The notes below the pieces were generated by a model. It had not been told where the DNA came from, ran no database searches, and saw nothing but the letters and a program-made list of their open reading frames with translations. The position numbers and the translations under genes are program-made. Shown piece after piece: positions 56,852-64,000 of a stretch of 64,000 nt of DNA (position 1 is its first letter; every line of letters starts with the position of its first letter). Source of the stretch: Hygrocybe punicea. Lineage: Eukaryota; Basidiomycota; Agaricomycetes; Agaricales; Hygrophoraceae. The stretch covers positions 7,698,891 through 7,762,890 of the forward strand of contig OY744461.1 in NCBI GenBank assembly GCA_963556145.1, read 5' to 3'.

Positions 56852-57605
56852 TGGTGGATTTCAATATGATGCACCTGTAGTTTTCCCATGATTCGTGAGA
56901 GAGCTGCAAATGCCCCCAGTGAAATACGACAGCCATATCGTCATGACCTCCAGGGCCGCAAGAACAAGACGAAATGAAACTCACATGCACAAGAAATCGA
57001 CATGTTGAAGCACATGAAGGTACCTACATGTGAGTTTGAGAGGTACAACTCGGAACCAGAAGAAGATCAAGGGTATTGACATGATTCATGATGCCATCCT
57101 GAGCCGCCACTTATCATTCAGTGGGACAGACAGCGTATAGGACCTTAAATTAATCACCGTCGGAAGAAAAAGGAAATCAACAAGGGACAAGGGATAGACA
57201 AGGGGTAATAAACAATGGGCTTAGCGCTTAGCTCTCGAGCTCAGAGATATCGGTCCGACACCAACATCCGCGACAGTGGCACTTATTCTATGGAGGGGAT
57301 GGGCTGGTCCTTGGTGGAACATTCCGACGATGTCTCTTCGGATATGAACGCCCTTCGGTCTAAAGTAATTTAGATCCAGGAACTTCAAGGACGCCGTGTC
57401 TTGACAACAATATAACGACAAATCCGCGCAACCCGGAACCCGTCCAAAACAGTGTTCTCTTTTGCTTGAGTAACCAGAGGATGTGGATACCTGTTGGGGC
57501 TCGGAAGTACACACTGAAAAAAAGTCAGTTCTTTGTGTTGCCTCACGGGGAAATGCGGCAGAGCTTTGATAAGCCTAGTATTATTACTCTGCCTCAACGA
57601 CCACG
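56852..57605. other. Intergenic region with one small open frame
   Basis: About 750 bases. A 52-codon plus-strand frame at 57215-57373 (MGLALSSRAQRYRSDTNIRD ... SSDMNALRSKVI) reads plausibly but has no known match and could be a 5' or 3' exon of something unseen. Nothing else stands out. Confidence 0.3.
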
Positions 57606-58787
57606 ATGAGCGTCCGTCTTTCGCCCCAAGACGACTATTCCTTTTTGTTGGATAAATATGATACCTGGATGTTCGACTGTGATGGCGTACTCTGGCACGG
57701 AGATCGACCAGTTGATGGGGTGGTCGAAGTCTTGCAGATCCTGCGACGTCGAAGTGAGGATGTTCATTCACCAAAAAGTTTTGCAACATCAAAACCATCT
57801 GCTAAGACAAGAAGATCGTCTTTGTCACTAACAATGCGACCAACTCTCGGAAGACCTACAAGGGGAAGTTTGATCGGTTAGGTGTGGAGGCTCATGTGGT
57901 AAGATATTCATCCAACTACAGTCGAACAAGACGTTACTAACAGGGCCTTTTCAACGTCTGGAAGGATGAGATCTATGGATCTGCGTATGCGTCCGCCGTT
58001 TACCTTTCTTCAGTAATCAAATTACCGAAAGATAAGAAAGTCTATGTTGTGGGCATGTCTGGCATCGAGGAGGAGCTGCGGGAGGAAGGTGTTTCCTTCA
58101 TCGGTGGTACAGTCAGTGATCTTACCATCCCTCGGAATTTAATGAATTCTCAAATGTGCGTCACAGGATCCAGCTGACTGCACACTTGAACCCTTCTCGT
58201 TCGCCGACTACACTCACGACCCTGATGTTGCAGCAGTGTTGTGTGGACTTGATATGAGCATCACCTACACGAAGCTGTCCAAGGCATTCCAGTACCTCAC
58301 GCGTAACCCTGGCTGCCTTTTTCTTGCAACCAATGAAGATAGCACGTTCCCTGTCGCGGATGGTGTGTTGCCGGGAGCTGGAGCGGTAAGTGCTCCGTTG
58401 CGATTTGCCCTGAACAGGGCCCCACTCGGTATCGGGAAGCCGGCCAGCACCATGTTGGACTGCATCAAAGCGAAGTAGGTGTGCCGCATTCTTGATGTGC
58501 TGTCTAACTGATAATATATATCAGAGTCAAATTTGATCCAGCCCGAACCATCATGATTGGTGATCGTTTAGATACTGATATCCTTTTCGGTAGAAATGGG
58601 GGACTCGCCACCTTGCTTGTCATGACTGGTGAATCCACATCTTCTTGTCGTCTATCTTTTCAGACCATCTCAATTTTACCCGAAAGGTGTCACGACAGAG
58701 AAGGATATTTCTGGACCTTGCGTCTCAGAGATCGTTCCAGATTATGTTACCCAATCGGTCGGTGACCTTCGAAAGATTCAAAACTGA
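57606..58787 (+). CDS. PHO13: HAD-superfamily 4-nitrophenylphosphatase / phosphoglycolate phosphatase (PHO13 type)
   Basis: Cytosolic phosphatase of the HAD superfamily, thought to remove damaged or side-product metabolites such as 2-phosphoglycolate. The ATG at 57606 opens [20 protein letters not shown]. Motif I is [12 protein letters not shown] (the first Asp is the nucleophile). After a short intron [20 protein letters not shown] supplies motif II (Thr-Asn-Asn). The cap domain follows ([40 protein letters not shown]), with [25 protein letters not shown], and motif [19 protein letters not shown] near 58555. The last exon reads [20 protein letters not shown] and ends LRKIQN at 58787. About five short introns; all catalytic motifs present. 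Confidence 0.92.
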
Positions 58788-58875
58788 GCCATGATGTAGA
58801 AGTAAACGTAGAATTTGCAAATTGTAAACTTGAATGTATTAGAGACTTGCAGGATTTTTCACCGTCCTAGATTTG

Positions 58876-59786
58876 CTATGCACTTTTAAATTCTGCTGGG
58901 TGCTTTACGGCTAGGCTGCTGAGTATGACAGCGTACATCAAGCCCAATATATATCCGAAGACTGCGCCGAAGGCTGCAGGTAATGGCCACGCCTATATAT
59001 ATAGATCACGGATGGGTGACGCCTCATTAATTTGATGCAAGATGAAATTAACCGACCTGCCATGGGCGACCCCAGTCGAGTGCAATGGGGAAAGTCCCAA
59101 ACCAACATCCAAGAGCAGTGCCAATGACAGGATAAACGATGGCCCTTTCCACCGGGTTTCTCGCACTTTTCACAGGTAGGCAAGGGTTATCAAGGGGCAG
59201 GAAACAAAAGACTCACGATAATTCCGCAAATAACCGAATCCAGGTCAGCCTATTCACCAGAGATTGCGTATGTGGCCCGGTCGAAGGTATACCTAATGTG
59301 TAGGTCGGTGTAAACACGGTCAAAATGGAAATTAGACAGGCCAAAGAATATGTTTGCAGGCAATGGCTGTGACGTGGGTTGTGTTCCAATGACAGCGAGT
59401 AGATAGGTGAGGTGAAATGCACCTTGCGATAGGAGCTCCGAACAGGACTAAGATGATGTGCGCCATAAAGGAAGCCAAAAAAGTTGCCATCCAGGCATTT
59501 CTCAGTGCCTTGACAAAGTCTTCATTAATGTCTTCATCAATGTTCGAAATATACCTGAGACATGACATACCCTGAAATTCCACCAGTCAGATTTAACCCT
59601 CTTTAAACGCAGCTCACGGTCATTTCCCTGTAGTGCAAACTCAGTTCGCCACTTCTTCAACCGTCCACCCCACCATCCTTGCAAGACTACGGCACCTCCA
59701 CAAATATATGTCACAGTTAAAAGAGGGTTGGTCGTAAAGGGCACGAGGAACGGGTGCTGCGGTTGATTACCCGAAGAGTTTTCCAT
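58876..59786 (-). CDS. GPI11: GPI-anchor biosynthesis protein PIG-F / Gpi11
   Basis: Multi-span ER membrane protein that stabilises the ethanolamine-phosphate transferases (PIG-O/Gpi13 and PIG-G/Gpi7) in GPI-anchor synthesis. The start is at 59786 (MENSSGNQPQHPFLVPFTTN). The exons give hydrophobic segments: LLTVTYICGGAVVLQGWWGG, AWMATFLASFMAHIILVLFG APIAR, TYSLACLISILTVFTPTYTL, then NPVERAIVYPVIGTALGCWF GTFPIALDWGRPWQ, the family signature, and WPLPAAFGAVFGYILGLMYA. The stop is at 58876-58878. Introns of about 50-70 bases interrupt each segment. It lies back to back with nothing obviously co-regulated, although the GPI-anchored GH16 enzyme is 13 kb away. Confidence 0.87.
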
Positions 59787-60165
59787 ACCAGTGAGCAGCA
59801 CATAATATGGCAGGCATTTAAGAAATCAGGTGATCTACCGGCATCTCCCGGAGGTGCTGTCCAGTTCTCAAGCCGCAAAAGTCTGTCAGAACAAATATTA
59901 TTGGTGGTCACTGTGAATCGACTTCGAGAACAGGTAAGCCATTGCGTTTTGGACTGTGGTATCGACTGACCTTACCCTACAGTTTAACCTCTATTTTCTC
60001 CAACCTTGTGAGTGGTGCTAAATTAGTATGGATATTTGTGTGGACCGGAGACCAGTTATTTGAAGCTGGAGGGCGGGTGGTAGATAAGTGCAGACGGGCC
60101 ACTTATTTTGTTCGTTCGACGGGTTAAGAAGATGAAGTTGAAGCTCTGTTGCATGCAGCCCAATC
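59787..60165. other. Divergent promoter region PIG-F / eL34
   Basis: About 380 bases between the minus-strand PIG-F gene and the plus-strand ribosomal protein gene, so it should serve both promoters. Small open frames here have no recognisable content. Confidence 0.5.
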
Positions 60166-60625
60166 ATGGCCCAACGTGTTACACTTCGCAAGCGCCAGCC
60201 CTACAACACTACCTCAAATCGCAGACGAGTAGTGAAGACTCCTGGTGGCAAACTCGTTTATCACCACCTAAAAAAACTTGGGACATCTCCCAAGTGCGGT
60301 GATTGTGGTATTGCACTGCCAGGCGTACGTTTTAACCATACCCTAATTCCCGGCTTTGGTTCTTTTATTCACCAACTTTAATTTCTTGTAGGTTCCAGCT
60401 CTCCGACCACGCCAATACGCTACAATCTCCAAGCGCCAAAAGACCGTCCGTCGAGCGTATGGTGGTTCGAGGTGTGGAGTGTGTGTGAAGTCTCGGTAAG
60501 TCTTCTCTCATTGGATTTCAGCACGAGGTTTCACAAACCAACCCAGCATCTTGCGGGCATTTTTGGTGGAGGAGGCGAAGATTGTGAAGAAGGTGATCAA
60601 GTCGCAACAGACAACCCGGAAGTGA
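60166..60625 (+). CDS. RPL34: 60S ribosomal protein eL34
   Basis: Structural protein of the large cytosolic ribosomal subunit. The ATG at 60166 gives MAQRVTLRKRQPYNTTSNRR RVVKTPGGKLVYHHLKKLG, the nearly invariant eL34 N-terminus. CGDCG at the end of exon 1 and CGVC in exon 2 form the zinc-binding cysteine pairs. Exon 2 reads PALRPRQYATISKRQKTVRR AYGGSRC, and exon 3 ends LRAFLVEEAKIVKKVIKSQQ TTRK at 60625. Two introns (about 60325-60391 and 60495-60546). Length and motifs are normal. Confidence 0.96.
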
Positions 60626-60894
60626 TAATATTTTGGGATGGGTGATCGCAACCATATAGTCTTCTCTACCTACTTACGGCGCTTAAGTTCTCCCACTCGC
60701 AGAATGAATGTCGGCGCTGCTGACGGATCAAATCCTTTGTCTTGTCCATCGCTCGATTACCAACCAACCATCCCCTGGCCGTATCATAGTACCAATAATG
60801 CCACCATTAGTCTCGACCTTGTCATTGATACACGATGGTTGCTGGGCTTCTATTAGTGCATTAGCCCAATTTGATAAGACATCAAATTACCCTC

Positions 60895-63261
60895 TTACCT
60901 CCTCTCTCTACCCTAGTGTGTTTGTTAACGATGGTTATTGTGAAGATGGTAATCTCACGTACGTCTTCTATCCATGCTAGCTCGGCCTTCAGTTCCGTAA
61001 AGCCAAACATTAAGACAATATGAAATTTCAGGCAATAGTATACTTGGCCATTCCCACTAATCTGAGGTTTGAGCTTCTTTGCCGCACGAGAGGTGTCCGC
61101 CTTCACTTTGCACAACGTTTTGTACTCATCTAAAATACCATTGGAATGAGAGCACTGCTGTGCAGAAGTACTGTCTCTGTACCAGGTTCCTCGTCAAGCC
61201 ACCGGGGATTTGTGGAGGCCCCGGAGTATTGGAGAATCTCTGAGGTTACAGCAAGCTGGCCGGAAATAGATTTCGACTGCCAAGTAGATTCATAGCGAAA
61301 CTCCTGTTCTTCGGACACAGTGGTTCCCTGTGGCCAGGTGTCGTGAACTAATTGGCCCGGCAGGGTTGACCGACGACCTACTTTGAGAAGGATGACACCA
61401 AAGCCTTTGGGCAGATACTTTTCACCGCATGGCATCATAATTGCCGTAGGAGCTCGCAGGCGGTGCTCAGGATCCGCCTCATTCAAAAGTGGATTAGCCG
61501 GCGTGCCATAAGTTGCTCTTGCTACACGTCTTGTCACAAAGTGATCCAAATAAAATGAGAGTGCCCCATCTGCAACCGCTTTATTGCTGAACGCAGCTCA
61601 GCAATACGCCACAAAGAAATGGTAATGGCAAACGCACACATGCCGATCTGGCCTGGAGAAGTCTGCATTGGAACCTTTCAGCTGCCGCTTGAGCTCCCCA
61701 AATAACCAATCACTAGCTGCAAATCCGCCAACTAGAAGTATGGTCTTCAACACGGAACCATGAGTGGATGGTTGCAGCCAAAAAGACAACAGGAACTTTA
61801 CCGTCATTGGAACATCCGCAGCTTTTAGTTGAGATTTCACGGCATCTACAATTGTCTGCACAGAGTGCTGGAAAAAAGATGCAACTTCGTCGCTGGAAAC
61901 AACAAGAATATAGAAAAGTGATATCATCCTATGACATTTTGACTAGACTCACCCTGACAACCTGAGTTGCCCAGCTCGGATATGAAATCCGGGATCTCTG
62001 TCTCGAGCTGTCCCAACCTGGACATATGCGGGCTCCTCCAGTTTCCGGAAGGTATGTTTAGTTGTCTTATCGAATGCTTCCGCAATTTCACGGACAACAT
62101 CCGGATAGCCAAACCGAGATCCAACCAATTTAGCTGTAAACCCTACTTTCAACTCCTAGGAAGGATCGGGATGTTCTACACACTAACATTGCAAGTAAAT
62201 CTCGGCACGACGGGTCACAAACGCAGACCCCTCCAAAAGACCTGTCCGGTATCACGGCTGAGGTGTCGTTCGTTGATTACAGTGCGGCTTTGCTCACAAT
62301 CTGGAGTTGCAATCTCTGCATATAACGGTGACCCAGATACCTGGCGGTAGGTGCTGATGTCAACGGTCCCTCCACCAGCATCAATAATCACAACGCCATC
62401 ACCCCTCTGTTTGCATCTCGTCAGTGCGTCGTGATCACAAGCTAGAATGGTTAAGCTGGACATGCCTCTAAGGAGTTGGTTGCTAAACCTTTCGATACGC
62501 AAAAATGCAGGCAAGCCTCTCCTTCCGTGACAAATTCGATGCGTTCTTGACCAGCTTCAGGATTTGGAACTAGTGACGCGAGCAGGGCGGCGGCACGAAG
62601 GCTTTCCTGCTGAATACCCCCCCAGCCATTTGGATGACTCAAGACGTAGTGGATTTCATCCTTGACAGAGTTCCATAGAGCATCGCCATCGTGATGTGTC
62701 TCTTGAATATATTGGCATGTGCATCGGTGGAGATACCGCAGAAAATCTGCGAAGACATCCACGGCTGTCTTAAGCGGCGGTAAGGGGGCTATAGATTGGT
62801 CACCAAGATTGGAAAGCGATAGGTCTTTCGGACGAAAGTGCAGCTTAAACCTGTGATACGACGAGGCGATAAGACGCGGAATGTGGTGGAATAGGCAAAT
62901 ATGGCACAATACCATTCAGCTTTGATCCATTGCTCCTCATCAGCCCTTATCAAGGTCCTTGGAAGGGTAGCCTCAGCACCGGCAGCCCGGACTCGGCCTT
63001 TTGCATCATAGTAGATGATAGAGGGAATCTTCAAGTCCCCGCCCGCACTATCATGTCCCGGAAACCTACGGATTTGTTTCAGGAGGCAACGGCAGAATTC
63101 TAATCAAAGACGGTAACATACCGAGTTACACTTGAAATTTCGGGAACCTTTCCGGGATCGAGGATGGCGTAGGAAACACCGCTGTACGTAGTGCCAATAT
63201 CGTATGCTAGCACCAGTTTTCGCTTGCGACCACGAAATGGTTTCCTGTTATTGGGTGGCAT
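60895..63261 (-). CDS. Hsp70-like ATPase, HSPA12 type
   Basis: Member of the divergent Hsp70 family (HSPA12-like) that is widely expanded in basidiomycetes. The start is at 63261 (MPPNNRKPFRGRKRKLVLAY). The ATPase signatures are intact: phosphate loop 1 DIGTTYSGVSYAI, phosphate loop 2 VVIIDAGGGTVDISTYRQ (about 62360-62400), and the adenosine motif ILLVGGFAASDWLF (about 61700). Other exons include LKIPSIIYYDAKGRVRAAGA, DVFADFLRYLHRCTCQYIQE, VLSHPNGWGGIQQESLRAAA, HFVTRRVARATYGTPANPLL and VKADTSRAAKKLKPQISGNG, then LMFGFTELKAELAWIED. The last short exon after a GTACGT intron ends GRERR at 60895. There is no substrate-binding domain of the classical Hsp70 type. Cellular role unknown; possibly innate recognition or proteostasis, by inference only. 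Confidence 0.87.
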
Positions 63262-63430
63262 GTGTAATTGTAGAACAGCCGATGCTATCAAGCGCCCAAG
63301 GTCCCGGCCAATGGCAGACGTGCCTGGACATGTACTGTATGGGGCAATATTAGGTTCATCAGGGTCTAATTTGCACCCGAGCCCAGCTGAGGTCGAGCGA
63401 TTAGACTAAATATAAACAGACGACCTCTCC

Positions 63431-64000
63431 ATGGATCCATATGGTGATGAACGTCAAAAATATCCCCATGGAGGAGATACAACATGCAAATCACGCTTGT
63501 CGCAAAGAGGGGATAGCATTTCCGAGACCCAGGTAGTGGAAGGAAGCGAGTCTCTGCGGCGGAGGCGGAACTGTCAGGAAGAAGCGAACTCCATACACTC
63601 AAGCGTCCAAAGGAGACGATTCCGAGGCGAGGAAGTCAAGTCAACCGTGGATGGCCATGTTGAACAGAAATGCGCAAATCAAGGGGCATCCCAGCAAGGT
63701 TTTGTGAAAGAAACTCAACAACTGGAGGAGACATTGAAACAGAAAGACAAAGAGGTGGTATGCCTTTCCGGAAGCAGGAGTACAGTCAACACTGATTTTG
63801 CAGGCCAAGCCAACGATCTTCAACTTCACTTCACAAAGTGCAGTCCTTTCATGGTGATTTGGTCTCGTCAAGGCCCGCAGCATGGAACAGTCAAACTTGA
63901 ACTTCGGACCTGCTCTATCCAACAAATTGGCCGATTCAGAGTTCCTGATTCCGACCGACATCAGTACCGTACATCTGGCGCTGTACATATCTGAAGCTTG
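63431..64000 (+). CDS. Coiled-coil protein, 3' end outside the window
   Basis: A start ATG at 63431 (MDPYGDERQKYPHGGDTTCK) leads into a polar, charged protein with a heptad-rich region (KETQQLEETLKQKDKEV). A GT-AG intron is likely at about 63757-63802 (gtatgc to ttgcag), after which the frame would read AKPTIFNFTSQSA. The start is 170 bases from the divergent Hsp70-like gene, so the two may share a promoter region. I do not recognise the family; the visible part resembles short N-terminal coiled-coil leaders of other uncharacterised agaricomycete proteins. Confidence 0.4.

Overview
The window is fungal nuclear DNA, most likely from an agaricomycete (mushroom-forming) basidiomycete. Genes are dense and cut by many introns of about 45-60 bp. 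The transposon remnants include families I associate with Agaricomycetes (a DUF6698-like protein, a Plavaka-type transposase tail, and a protein with the PPHTV tail). No species can be named from sequence alone. Coordinates for spliced genes are outer limits; introns were placed by eye from GT-AG (twice GC-AG) signals and reading frame.

Left arm, 1-12.3 kb: ordinary housekeeping genes. These are the 3' part of a Vps10 sorting receptor, the ribosome-biogenesis factor Nop53, COP9 signalosome subunit 1, a Myb/SANT-domain nuclear protein, a GNAT acetyltransferase on the minus strand that may be decaying, and a PBDC1/YPL225W homologue.

Middle, 12.3-40.8 kb: a transposon island with essentially no host genes. 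Target-site duplications (TSDs) make it possible to unpick it. At 12842-22884 five elements sit inside one another: a minus-strand solo LTR (TSD CAAGT) holds a short hAT-like element (TSD ATTGCACA), which holds another solo LTR (TSD GGCAT), which holds an autonomous-type hAT with a spliced transposase (TSD ACCAGACC), whose coding exon holds a 2.4 kb LTR miniature element (flank CCGT). Next to it is a broken Ty1/copia pol, then a 9.9 kb terminal-inverted-repeat element (9-bp TSD TATTATATA, Mutator-like). Inside that is a very young 6.4 kb LTR retrotransposon without pol (TSD GGGTT, two 1672-bp LTRs). Its LTRs each encode a 56-aa single-span membrane microprotein that is also open, and conserved, in the diverged solo LTR 5 kb away. 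The island ends with DUF6698-like and Plavaka-like remnants and a 643-bp fold-back element.

Right arm, 40.9-64 kb: host genes again. These are an orphan exon, a Gfo/Idh/MocA oxidoreductase, a repetitive-family protein, a GPI-anchored GH16 glucanase, the fork-protection protein Tof1/Timeless, a bZIP factor, a transaldolase-fold protein that seems to have lost its catalytic residues, a PHO13-type phosphatase, the GPI-anchor protein PIG-F/Gpi11, ribosomal protein eL34, an HSPA12-like Hsp70 ATPase, and a coiled-coil gene running off the end. The neighbours do not form an obvious pathway; GH16 (GPI-anchored) and PIG-F (GPI synthesis) are linked only in theme.
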